NCBI GenBank assembly: GCA_010645155.1 | Contig: CM021323.1 | Location: 4,616,781-4,680,780, forward strand | Length of the DNA stretch: 64,000 bases | Origin: Tigriopus japonicus | Lineage: Eukaryota; Arthropoda; Copepoda; Harpacticoida; Harpacticidae | Direction: 5' to 3' | Shown here: positions 47,813 through 57,602 of the stretch, one piece after another | Numbering within the stretch: position 1 is the first letter of the stretch | Layout: each line of letters starts with the position of its first letter | Position numbers and translations under genes: made by a program | Notes under the pieces: generated by a model | The model's database searches: none | Told to the model about the DNA's origin: nothing | Seen by the model: only the letters and a program-made list of their open reading frames with translations

Positions 47813-48193
47813 ATGTATTGGAATGTTTCCGTGATCATGATGCCGCCGTCCTACCCCTACTCCTACCCCTACCGCATTGTGGAGCTGCCCAACTGTCACG
47901 CAGGGCACCAAATTTCAATAATATAGCTCAGGCAGCTAAAAGATCTCATCAGGGAGAAGCTGAACATCCCAGTCGCTGTTAATGTTAAGCTGGGCTTTGG
48001 TAATGAGACCGGCCGCATCTTCACCATCAGTGACGATGGATCGGTGGAGGAGGTCGTTCAGGCCATTCTTCAGGTATATCATCAAACTTTATGGATCATA
48101 GAGTAGGCCGTGTTGGAATTCCCCTTACTCGGATTACAATTTCAGGATACCAGCCAAACTGTTGAGAGCACGCGCGCAGCCAAGAACCAATGA
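47813..48193 (+). pseudogene. Small gene remnant or unusual two-exon gene, unknown family
   Basis: The ATG at 47813 has a good context (ATCACCATG). The frame reads MYWNVSVIMMPPSYPYSYPY then RIVELPNCHAGHQISII, meets a TAG at 47924-47926, and continues in the same frame as LRQLKDLIREKLNIPVAVNV, KLGFGNETGRIFTISDDG and SVEEVVQAILQ to 48073. A GT-AG intron of 72 bases (48074-48145) leads into DTSQTVESTRAAKNQ and a TGA at 48191. The compact fold pattern recalls ubiquitin-like domains, but I cannot name the family. The in-frame stop argues for a pseudogene; a hidden intron around it is the alternative. Confidence 0.4.
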
Positions 48194-49434
48194 ATTTCAC
48201 TGGACTGGGAGACTAACGAGAGGAATCATGATTTTCACTCGGAACAGTTCAATTACATTCTTCTGCAAATGAGACCTTTGCCTATTTTGAAGAGAATCCG
48301 TATCTCAATTTTCAGCTCAATTGAATGTCAGAATCATAAGATATGCTCTCTCCAAGTCTTTATAGGGAATCCCATTCCTTGTAGCGGTATTGAAAAATCC
48401 TTCGGTCTTGTTTGCAGAAGAACACAATTGAATTAATCCTTCTAAAAATAATAATCCTCACCGTTAAGGCTGGTCTACACATGAAACATTTTGGCTAGAT
48501 TATTTGTCAAATATTCCGAAAATGTTTGGTGTTTGCCAAATGTTTCCTTTTTGTTGCCTCTACACGTGAACGTGCAGTTTGTCAAATATTTTTCCCCTTG
48601 GCCAGAGTGTTGCCCATTTTTTCAAATTGTTTCAAACTGGCACTGCCAAATACTGTTTGAAAACCAGTCACCTTTAGCAGAGTCCCGTAATTTAGAAAGT
48701 GAATTGTATACTGCCAAATATTGTCACTTTTCAACGACATTTTTTATAATCTTGCTTTCTGCCCAAGACTTTTTTCTTTCCTTCAGTGTCATTTAATTTG
48801 GATGGAAAGTCTTACGCATAACGCGACACTATGGACATTGACAATATCTACAATCATTTTTAGTCCTTTTCTTGTGCCCCCAAACCATTTTAAGACCTCT
48901 ACTCTCCACTAGCATTTGGAGTTGGGTTTTGGTGAACATTGGCAGTCATAACTGCCACTTGGCAACGTTGCTACCTTGTAAACTCCTCCGAACTTGTCAG
49001 TTGACGCATTTGAGACGTGACTAGTCTATAACACTACCAACTGATTATCGATGGCTTTTGATACCGTCCATTTCCGTGGATCCTTGCAATCTGTCACAAA
49101 TGACGTTTAATTTTGGCGATCTTGATGTCAAAAGTCAGAGGATTATTGTTTTGTCCTTCAATCTATTAATTTGAAACTTTTTACTTAACAATAATCATTT
49201 CGTGATTGGACACCCTGCACGCATCGATGTGTATTTCGATTGTCGACCAGAAAAAGTTAGCTAAAGGACAAATAATTTTTCAACATGTTCAAAGTCAGAA
49301 ATATTTGACAAACAGAAAATAATATTTGTCATGAAGCAAATTTTGTCTTGGATTTTACCAAATATTTGCCGTTTTGTTTCACGTGTAGACCAGCCTTTAG
49401 CCTCCCACTCCAGTTTGCAGTGCTTCTTGGCAAA
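48171..49434. mobile_element. Foldback element FB-1, copy 3, split by a MITE
   Basis: The left arm begins about 48171 (GCCAAGAACCAATGAATTTC then ACTGGACTGGGAGACT). The right end reads GCCTCCCACTCCAGT, then GCAGTGCTTCTTGG, up to about 49434. The centre carries the LINE/SINE 3' tail sequence GGGAATCCCATTCCTTGTAG at 48367. The Harbinger-like MITE 48467-49396 sits in the right arm. The left end overlaps the last codons of the gene remnant at 47813-48193. Confidence 0.75.
48467..49396. mobile_element. Harbinger-like MITE, copy A (930 bp)
   Basis: Terminal inverted repeats AGGCTGGTCTACACATGAAA and the inverse of AGGCTGGTCTACACGTGAAA. TTA at 48464-48466 and 49397-49399 is a 3-bp duplication of the TWA type preferred by PIF/Harbinger transposases. 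No transposase. Both subterminal regions are rich in CAAATATTTG-like motifs. Inserted into FB-1 copy 3. Confidence 0.85.
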
Positions 49435-49955
49435 GCCTTTTGCCTGTTATGCTTTGTAGGGGAGACCGCTGCTGCGGCATAGGAACCTCCCTCAAAGAGC
49501 AGCTCGGTCGATGATGACAAGCCGCATAAGAAGTGCAAAAAGCCGTGGTTACAATCTTTCTTCCCCGATGCCAAGAAGAAGAATATAAAGCAGTAAAACA
49601 AAGGCATTGTCGGTAGTAAAACAAAGTTCAAATTAAATCATTGAAACTTAATGTTCCAGACCTATTGTATCTAAAACTCCCAGACCCCCATCTATTTAAC
49701 AATTAAAAGTGTGACGCTTGCGCGGCGGTGCATAAAAAGTTGATTGAAAATGGAAACATTAAATTTCACCAGGGATCCCCCTTGTGAAAAATTGAAATGC
49801 TCTGGAACGCATACATTTGTACTACTGGCGGTTACTAATTACACATATTGCACAACCTACACACAAAGGTACAACTTGCTTTTCAAAAACGTTGCTTACA
49901 GAGTGCAATGTGAAGCTATCATATTCACTTTCTTTAATACATCCATCTATCCTTG

Positions 49956-50855
49956 TGTAGGGAGTCACCCTGTGAGTTATGAAATAAACGGTTGGTTAAG
50001 GCTGGTCTACAAATGAAACATTTTGGCTAGATTATTTGTCAAATATTCCGAAAATGTTCGGTGTTTGCCAAATGTTTCCTTTTTGTTGCTTCTACACGTG
50101 AACGTGCAGTTTGTCAAATATTTTTCCCCTCGGCCAAAGTGTTGCCCATTTTTTCAAATTGTTTCAAACTGGCACTGCCAAATCCTGTTTGAAAACTAGT
50201 CACCTTTAGGAGAGTCCCGTAATTTAGAAAGTGAATTGTATACTGCCACATTTTGTCACTTTTCAACGACATTTTTTATAATCTTGCTTTCTGCCCAAGA
50301 CTTTTTTCTTTCCTTCAGTGTCATTTAATTTGGATGGAAAGTCTTACGCATAACGCCACGCTATGGACATTGACTGAGTTGCTACCTCCGAACCTGTCAG
50401 TTGACGCATTTGAGACGTGACTAGTTTATAACACTACCAACTGATTATCGATGACTTTTGATGTCGTCCATTTCCGTGGATCCTTGCAATCTTTCACAAA
50501 TGACCTTCAATTTTGACAATCTTGATGCCAAAAGTTAGAGGATTATTGTTTTGTCCTGCAATCCATTAATTTGAAACTTTTTACTTATCAATAATCGTTT
50601 CGTGATTGGACACCCTGCATTCATCTCTGTGTATTTCGATTGTCGACGAGAGAAAGTTAGCCTAAGGACAAATAAGTTTTCACTATGTTCAAAGTCAGAA
50701 ATATTTGACAAACAGAAAATAATATTTGCCATCAAGTTAATTTTGTCTTAGATTTGACCAAATATTTGACCAAATATTTGCCGTTTTGTTTCATGTGTAG
50801 ACCAGCCTTTACGAATCCCTGCCTCGTGTACACGTACATTGCACCTAGTCCTAAA
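49956..50855 (+). repeat. Short 5' LTR-like repeat of Gypsy element, split by a MITE
   Basis: TGTAGGGAGTCACCC at 49956 with AATAAA at about 49984, continuing after the MITE as CCCTGCCTCGTGTACACGTA and CATTGCACCTAGTCCTAAA to about 50855. Without the MITE it is about 86 bases. The same sequence, with an internal deletion, occurs at 63108-63164 after a purine-rich tract. Such tiny LTRs are known from mag-type Gypsy elements. Confidence 0.6.
49999..50808. mobile_element. Harbinger-like MITE, copy B (810 bp)
   Basis: Begins AGGCTGGTCTACAAATGAAA and ends with the inverse of AGGCTGGTCTACACATGAAA. TTA at 49996-49998 and 50809-50811. Same family as copies A and C, with an internal deletion of about 120 bases relative to A (around 50380) and a short duplication of ACCAAATATTTG near the right end. 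Inserted into the short LTR. Confidence 0.85.
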
Positions 50856-50856
50856 G

Positions 50857-50870
50857 TGGTGACCCCGAGG
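50857..50870 (+). other. Primer-binding-like site of Gypsy element
   Basis: TGGTGACCCCGAGG directly after the LTR end. A TGGTGACCCCGA start is familiar from arthropod Gypsy elements. It supports the reading of 49956-50855 as a 5' LTR. Confidence 0.5.
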
Positions 50871-50889
50871 ATACTAAAGGAATTGGCCA

Positions 50890-51335
50890 TACGCCGTTTG
50901 GACGGTGTCTCATAACTAGTACAAATGATGTCCATTTTCCTTCTCTATTCTAACGTGTCGCATCAGTGTAGTGGTAGTACTCTCATCTCCTGATCTTGAG
51001 ATTGTAAGCTCGCCCCTCTCTGGGGGTTGATTTTTTTCTCAACACTTTCTTGTACAAAAGCAAATTAAAGGAATTGTTAAAATAACTTTTCATAGTTAGA
51101 TTAGGTTACTTTTAAGTTAGATTAGGTTAGGGTTAATTTAGGGTTGGTTTAAGTTAGGTTAGTTTTAAGTTTGGTTAGGTTTTAAATTAGGTATGAAAGT
51201 AGGTTATGTTATAGAAGTATGGAAGTAGGTTTGGCATGTTCTGAATATGGTTAAAACTGTAATTTGTCTCTTTACTGTGGAGGGATTATTCATCCTTTGA
51301 TAAACGGAGTTATGACTCACCGTTCAAACGGCGTA
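50890..51335. mobile_element. Inverted-repeat insertion with tRNA-like and TTAGG-like content
   Basis: Left end TACGCCGTTTGGACGGTG and right end CACCGTTCAAACGGCGTA are mirrored with one mismatch, and the match extends inward through TCATAACT. It lies between the primer-binding-like site and the gag remnant. The interior has a tRNA-like head (AGTGTAGTGGTAGTACTCTC at about 50967, then ATTGTAAGCTCGCCC) and a degenerate GGTTA tract. No coding sequence. Confidence 0.5.
51098..51225. repeat. Degenerate TTAGG-like tract
   Basis: Repeated GTTAGATTAGGTTA, GGTTAGGG and AAGTTAGGTTAG units. The unit resembles the arthropod telomere repeat TTAGG, but spacing is irregular, so it may simply be a decayed simple repeat. 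Confidence 0.5.
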
Positions 51336-51468
51336 CAAGTAACGTCCATACGAGAATACTTCTCAGGGGCTTCTGATTCACACACGCCCACGCGTCAAAT
51401 CTAATCCCAACCGTCCGATCGTTCCGTCACGCCTACGCGTCAGCTCATGCCACGCCCACACGCTATCT

Positions 51469-51987
51469 GTGCTTGTCGACTTCGATGCTCTGTCTACAGT
51501 CGCAATGAAGGAAGCCCCATTCACCATGGTGGACCTTACTGCTGCCATGCAGGCCTCTGCCCTAGCCCCAGTCTCGGCTGTTTCGATCAAAAACGCTAAA
51601 CTTAACCGTTATGAACCCGAAAATTGGTTTATTGGTGCGAAAGTACAATTTAATCTACGGCACATATCCACTGAATCTACCAAATATTTCCACATTGTTG
51701 GTGCCCTGGATGACGCTGACCTTACGCGTTACCAACGGGCTATCAAGCTTTGTAATAACCTGGCAGCTGACCCCTCTAAAACGTCGTACACTAATTTCAA
51801 AGCTGCCGTTTAGAAGAAGGTGGAACGCAGTTTCTACGAGAAAACGCTAGAGTTCCAAGCATATGGGATAGGTGATAGGGAGCCTGACGTTGCTCTTGAG
51901 GATTTACTGGATCTTTGGCCAGATGGGGCTGACGCGGCCCTGGATTCCCTGGCATTTAAGGGTCTCTTATTAAAAAGAAAAAATTGA
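51469..51987 (+). pseudogene. Gypsy gag fragment
   Basis: Reads FSI-like start then KLNRYEPENWFIGAKVQFNL, HISTESTKYFHIVGALDD and PSKTSYTNFKAAV, the arrangement of Gypsy/mag gag proteins (tryptophan motif, then T-S-E-S-T-K-Y and a helix). A TAG at 51811 interrupts it; the frame continues KKVERSFYEKTLEFQAYGIG and ends near 51987 where homology stops abruptly. Same strand as the pol pieces at 60.1-62.5 kb. Confidence 0.8.
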
Positions 51988-54659
51988 TAGAAAGGTTGCG
52001 TGACTCCAAAAAGTGAACATTCCGACTAAGGTTGCGTGGTATTTGGAAAATTTAGCTTCCGAAATAACATTTGTTTATGTTGCTCTGCTTTGGGAAAGGA
52101 ACACCTAATGTAGGATGGACAGCCAAGCAGAAAGTTAAGTTAATGGGTTAGGTATAAAACGTTTGACAGTTACAGGTTGACAAATCTTGTCAGAAATCTC
52201 AAAAGTTCTCAAAAAAATGGAGGAAAAACGAGACAAAATGCAAAGGTACTAAGAATGCCTCGAAGAATCACGATTTTAATGGCGCCAAAAATCAAGGGAG
52301 CCCAAAACAGGGTCAACCGTATTTAGTGTCGCATGCCAAACAAATAATTACGTAAACACAATAATGGCACACTAATTTTGAAGAAAAATAAGTCAAAGGA
52401 AAATCCATAGGTATAGCTGTAGCAAGTCTAAGTGAAATTGATTGACTTGTTTAGAAACTATGATCTTGTATCCAGTGGTTACTCTCCCACCCAAATTATG
52501 CGCACTTTTTTCCGAAAAATCATCCTAGCTTCGACCGCACATTATAAAGCTTAAGAGTGACTGAACTTTTTAGACGTAAACAAAATCTTTTGCAAATACC
52601 TTTACTTTTCTTCTTATTTTTGCCAATAATATTTTGTTTGTCATAAATTACGCCCTAAAATCAAAGGGAAATTGATTAAGGACTACCCTTGAAAACACAT
52701 AAGAGTAGAAAAAATGCAAAAAGTGATTGATACAATAATCATGAGTAGGTGTACAGGTCATGTTTTGCCTGAGCAAACCTCTTGATTTTATTGTGTTTGT
52801 ATAACATTTGGAAATAAGGATTCCTAATCTAATAAGTCAGCCTGTAACAGTTAAGCTTTTTAAACCCAACACCTTAATTTTAACTACATGCTTGGCTGTC
52901 CATACTACTTCAGGTGTCCCTTTCTTAAAGAAGGCAACGGACACATGCGCTCGTCCAAGGACATCTAGAATAGAGGTGGACTTTTCACGGCACGGGAAAA
53001 CGGGCCGGAGGTGACCCAAATCAAGTGAAAGGCAAAGATCGAATGCCAATTCAGCCGGAAATTTAGAGCAGCCTCTTTGGTCTTCTGGCTAATTTGGCTG
53101 GGCGAACTGCCAAAGATGAGGCCTCTTCCACATTAAGGGTTGCTTGATGCAACTGTTGCAATGTTCAAAATGACTTTAAGATGCTCATTGATTGGCCCCA
53201 AGAGCAATAATTGGTTTGAATGTAATACAAAGGTGACTTAACTTATTGTTTTGCCACACTTTAAGTCAGCTGGTCTGTCCTAATTTGTTGGTTCAAATAT
53301 AATTAATCTTAAGAAGACAACGTGCCACAGGATCCCTGAAGAGAGAAGATGAAAATCAAAAATGGTGACCAAAACAATCAGAATATTGTTAAGAACTTAT
53401 TTTATAACGTTTTGGACAAAACCTGTCAATGTAAAGTGTAATGAGCTTTAAAGCCTTTTGTGAGTGTTCAAATAATTTGTCTGAAAATAGGATCCAGAAT
53501 GGCTTAAGGTTTTTTCTTAGTTTTGATTAGAAGATCACATAATCCAAGCTTTCTTCAAACTTTCACGACACCACAATTGAGGCTTGTCAAGTAAAAAATC
53601 TGCTTGCTTTTTTGACTAATATGAATGAAGGCCTTTCAAATAAAATCATTCAGACCGTAAATGTCTTTCAATAGTCTTAAAACACTACAAGATTGATTTT
53701 GTGTGCAGTTTTTCTGAGTTGCGGGAGACACCCTGAAGAAGGAAAACAAGCTCAGTTCTTTTAAGTCGTGCAACAAAGTTCATGTGGCTCATAATTTATA
53801 AAGAGTGTTTTAGTGTCTATTTTCCAATGCATCATCATTCCCTAATCAGTGTGTTTTGTTTAAAGTCTTGTAGTGTCTTAGAAAGCTCTCTAGGTGCTCA
53901 ATGTTCTCATGAATATCAGGAGTGCGAGGCCGGCCTCTCAGAAAGCTAACTGAATGAAGGTAAGACGATTTAAACTTTTTTTGAGGATTATGATAAAGTT
54001 ACTTAAAGTGTAAATGTTATAAAAGTGTAGCCTGTCCAAAGTAATCTGTTCGTCTGAAGTCTCTTTATCGCTTGCGCAAGTCCAGAGCAGCTCTACTCTA
54101 TTTCCGCGCCCTGTTGTCTTCCTTCACTCAGCTCTTGCTACTCTCGTTCGGTGTCGTCCTGCTTAAAAATGCCACGCAAATTCATCTTGAAAATGGATTA
54201 GGAACCATATTTCCCCCGGAAATTCTCCCCCAGACTAAAACGCGGAGTTTCATCACGCTCATTCAAGAAACAACTTGAACAACATAACGGTGTTTTTTTT
54301 AGCTTATCTGTTACCCGGCTTGAACAACTTACATAGATATTGCTCATCCACGCCTTATCCTGAACTTAATTAAGACATGGCAATCTTTATTGCTTAACAG
54401 AAATCGAGTTTTTTATGGGTTGTCACCTTGACATAAATTCATGTTTTAGAATTGATGGTTTCATCTGCGAATTTCTTTTATTGTACGATCGTGTAATTGA
54501 TTTCAGGACAAACTAAGTATGGGTAAGAGTTGTTTAAGTAGTTTTAAGCAGTGAATTTGCGTGTAGGTTAAGGTCCATATGCCATAAGATAGACTTGCAC
54601 CTTATAATTATAATTGATATTGATGCAAACAAGTTGAAAATCTAGATTTCAGACCTAAG
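51988..54659. other. Spacer without recognised gene
   Basis: AT-rich. Contains at 52945-53030 a low-copy repeat (see 56905-56997). Short frames only; none matches a family. Confidence 0.4.
52945..53030 (+). repeat. Low-copy repeat, copy 1
   Basis: GCTCGTCCAAGGACATCTAG followed by AAT, TGGAC, CACGG and GGTGACCCAAATCAAGTG. The reverse complement of 56905-56997 shows the same order (GGACATCTAGAAT, TGGACGGCGCACGG, GGTGACCAAGATCAAGTG). Both copies can be read as ARPRTSRI plus a short tail, so they could derive from a coding exon, but I cannot identify it. Confidence 0.5.
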
Positions 54660-54740
54660 GAGGCATTACAAGTTTAGTGTTTTGCTTGAAAAATGCATTT
54701 TTTCATTCAAATATTCCAAAAGTGTATCCCAAACCATTGT
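54660..54740. repeat. 80-bp dispersed repeat, copy 1
   Basis: AGGCATTACAAGTTTAGTGT through ATTCAAATATTCC and AGTGTATCCC. A second copy in the same orientation is at 56769-56849. Non-coding. Confidence 0.75.
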
Positions 54741-54802
54741 CTGAAAATCATTTTATTTAAACTTAAGAATACTATGAGCTAGCATAAATACTGTAATGAA
54801 TA

Positions 54803-54992
54803 AGGAAGCCAGAGTGGCCGTGCGTACTAATGCGTTCTTATAAGAGCCGAGGGTAAAAAAGTGCTTCCCCCGACGGCGTAGGATCGAATCCTGTTGGGGA
54901 TTGAATTGAAGCTGTCGGGAGAAATCCTTGTTTACAGGGAATCGCATTCCTTGTAGCGGTAGTAGAAAATCCGCAACAAACAAAAAAAAAGT
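54803..54992 (+). mobile_element. tRNA-derived SINE
   Basis: Head: GAAGCCAGAGTGGCCGTGCG with an A-box-like TGGCCGTGCGT (from 54815) and a B box GGATCGAATCC (54881-54891, one mismatch to GGTTCGANTCC). The spacing fits a tRNA of the Leu/Ser type with a long variable arm. Body: GAAGCTGTCGGGAGAAATCC. The 3' tail GGGAATCGCATTCCTTGTAG, CGGTAGTAGAAAATCCG is shared with the LINE remnant at 21110, then an A-rich end. Not a working tRNA gene: acceptor-stem pairing is not convincing. Confidence 0.75.
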
Positions 54993-55430
54993 ATTTTTTT
55001 TAACAAAAAAATCATCATATACGTAAAATGTAATTATGGTCAAGGATGCCTAAATATCCAATTTTTGACTATTTCCAACGTGCTCCCAAGTTTGACACAC
55101 AAGGACTTTTAATTTGGCATAACCTTCTTTGCTTCTCTTCAGAACTTCATGATTTGAATTGTTATAGAATTTCATGAAAGACTAGTCTAACCTGGATATA
55201 AGAACATTCAACAGGAAAATATATCTTGGTATCAAGTAAGATACATAGTGAAAGGCTAGTCAGTTTTACTTTATTTGTTCATGATGCAATAGTATATTAG
55301 AAAGATGTGTTTTAGAGACCAAATTAAAGATATGAGAACTGTTTCAAAATGTTAAAGTTGATTGTGATTCATATTGTCTCATTTCTATCGTTCTATCTAT
55401 CTATTGTCAGTTTATTTCTAGTTAAGCTTA

Positions 55431-56534
55431 GAGCGCTATAATAAAAGAGTACGCGCATGTGCCATTTTGGTCCCAAGACGTCGGTTCCATTGTACTGTGG
55501 TGGTTCTTTGGTTCGACCTGTTTGAGGCAACTTTACCTATGTACTATTTACTACCAAATTGACGCTCATGTTCTCAGCTTACCTTTGAAAGCATAATGTT
55601 TGACCTTTTTAGCCTTTGAAGGCCAAGGCTGGCCAAAACCGTGGGTGCCGGAAGATAACATTCTCGTTCTCCTTAAACCTCGATGCGCGTTCAAGCCCAG
55701 TGTTGCTGTGAATTGACTCGGTAATGTCAGCTCTTGATGAATCTCCACGCTGATTTGCATTGAATTTCTTACTTTGAAGGAAAACTTAATCTAACTAGGT
55801 ACGAAATTGATTGGTGAATATTTAGAACGTCACTTGAAGCCATCAGAGCGTTTTCCTCGTGCACATTATTACATTGTCATGTGAAATGACTTTTTTTGTT
55901 GAACAATTATCTGGCAGCCCTGGTGAAGTTGCGCATTTGTAGCAGTCGTCAGGCTGACAGTGCTACAGACTGTTATGCCTAACTTTGTAAAAAGTTTTGA
56001 TATTTTGTACTCATAACATATATGACAGAAGCTATTTAAGTAAGTTTTTGCAATTCACCTATCAATTTTTGACTTTGTCACTAATCATTACATGAAACTA
56101 AAGAAGCTCATGGGATAGATGTATCATTTCCACTTTTGGACTTGAAATAAGTCCATATTTGATTCATAAGTTTTAAACACTTGATGCGAAGAAAGAACCA
56201 TTACAATTTGCTTTATATCAAGTCCAAAAGTTGAAATGATACTTCTTTCCCATGAGCTTCTTTAGTTACATGTAATAATTAGTGACGAAGTTTAAAGGGA
56301 ACGAGAAGGTTATCTTCCGGCACCCACGGTTTTGGCCAGTCTTGGCCTTCAAAGGCTAAAAAGGTCAAACATTATGCTTTCAAAGGTAAGTTGAGATCAT
56401 GAGCGTCAATTAGGTAGTAAATAGTGCATAGGTAAAGTTGCCTCAAACAGGTCGAACCCAAGAACCACAGTACAATGGAACCGACGTCTTGGGACCAAAA
56501 TGGCACATGCGCGTACTCTTTTATTATAGCGCTC
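55431..56534. mobile_element. Long palindromic element with 10-12 bp target duplication
   Basis: Ends GAGCGCTATAATAAAAGAGT and its mirror ACTCTTTTATTATAGCGCTC. The outer arms are about 245 bases (55431-55675 and about 56290-56534). The inner arms (about 56069-56145 and 56218-56289) also pair and are continuous with the outer arm on the right but separated by about 390 bases on the left. TAGTTAAGCTTA flanks both sides (12 bp if the ends are GAGCGC, 10 bp if AGAGCGC). No coding capacity. The long arms and the length of the duplication suggest a Mutator-like or foldback element. Confidence 0.8.
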
Positions 56535-56768
56535 TAGTTAAGCTTATTTTTTTGTAAGTTTAAATGACAGTCAAATTTGTCTTAATATTTTCATGTATTC
56601 ATGTGTTTTCTATTCTTATTTTTTGTTTACGAGTTAGTTCAATGATCAGTATAAGTTTGAATGATGCAAATAAACCTTATTCATTGAAAAGGTGTGTTCT
56701 AGGCTGAGTAAGAGTTAAGATGGTAGAATGTTCTAAGGGTGTTTTATCTGTTCATTGAAACCATGAAG

Positions 56769-56849
56769 AGGCATTACAAGTTTAGTGTTTTGCTTGAGTA
56801 ATGCATTTTGTTATTCAAATATTCCAGAAGTGTATCCCGAACCGTTGAA
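56769..56849. repeat. 80-bp dispersed repeat, copy 2
   Basis: AGGCATTACAAGTTTAGTGT through GTGTATCCCGAACCGTTG, about 90 percent identical by eye to 54660-54740. Confidence 0.75.
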
Positions 56850-56904
56850 AGTTGATGTATAATCATCAATTCTTTAAAAACTGAGACTTTCTACTTTCAA
56901 AAGC

Positions 56905-56997
56905 ACGTTCTCGCCTTTTGTGCTTCTCCACTTGATCTTGGTCACCCCTGATTTACCGTGCGCCGTCCAGGAAATTCTAGATGTCCGTGGCTCGTCC
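56905..56997 (-). repeat. Low-copy repeat, copy 2, split by a MULE-like element
   Basis: Minus-strand copy of the repeat at 52945. It resumes beyond the inserted element at 57526 (GGCTCGTCC then ACGGACCTAG on the minus strand), so the insertion point is inside the repeat. Confidence 0.5.
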
Positions 56998-57525
56998 AAG
57001 GAGGACGGTATTACTTGGAGTGGGATCGAGCGGGGGCGCGTTACTGCGTTGGTGTGAATTTTCCTGCGTGATAGCCTGGAGTTAATGAAGAAATCCAATA
57101 TAATTCGAATTAATGTCGTTTTATTGACATAGGTCATAAAACAAAAGTCCACAAGGATTCAATGAGCAATCATTTGATGCCCAATTGATGTCTCTCAAAA
57201 AACTCAAACTGTGTTGTTTCATTGTGTTAAGTCAGATATCTTCAAATTCCTGATCTACTGACTTGCTTTGTGATAGTGATTGTCCATCTTTTGTTGAAAG
57301 CAACATTGTTTTTATCATTGGGATTGTTTAAGGACATTGTTCTCTTCATAGAATGCAAAAAAATCTTTTTTTTGTATCTTTTTTTCAATATTTTACAGTC
57401 TTCTTTTGGCTTTAGAACCCCAATTAAGTGCTAAAAACAAAGACAGAGAAGAACATTCAAATCATTGTACAAAGGGAACAAAAGGGCCCTCGCTTGATCC
57501 CACTCCGAGTAATACCGTCCTCCTT
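56998..57525. mobile_element. MULE-like foldback element, copy 2 (528 bp)
   Basis: Ends AAGGAGGACGGTATTACTTG and CGAGTAATACCGTCCTCCTT are inverted repeats. GGCTCGTCC at 56989-56997 and 57526-57534 is a perfect 9-bp duplication, the size made by Mutator-like transposases. Internal sequence (TTCAATGAGCAATCATTTGA, GATGTCTCTCAA) matches the 820-bp copy at 27588; the right arm is shortened here. Non-coding. Confidence 0.85.
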
Positions 57526-57602
57526 GGCTCGTCCTTACTTCTAGGTCCGTTCAAGTAAAAGATAACCAGATCTTGAGCGTGCTGCACTTGTGTATTCCCT
57601 AA

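Noticed and set aside
51098..51225. True telomere or chromosome end
   Set aside because: Units are irregular and the sequence continues for 13 kb with retroelement DNA on the far side.
54803..54905. Functional tRNA gene
   Set aside because: A and B boxes are present, but the stems do not pair well and the sequence continues into a SINE body with an A-rich tail.
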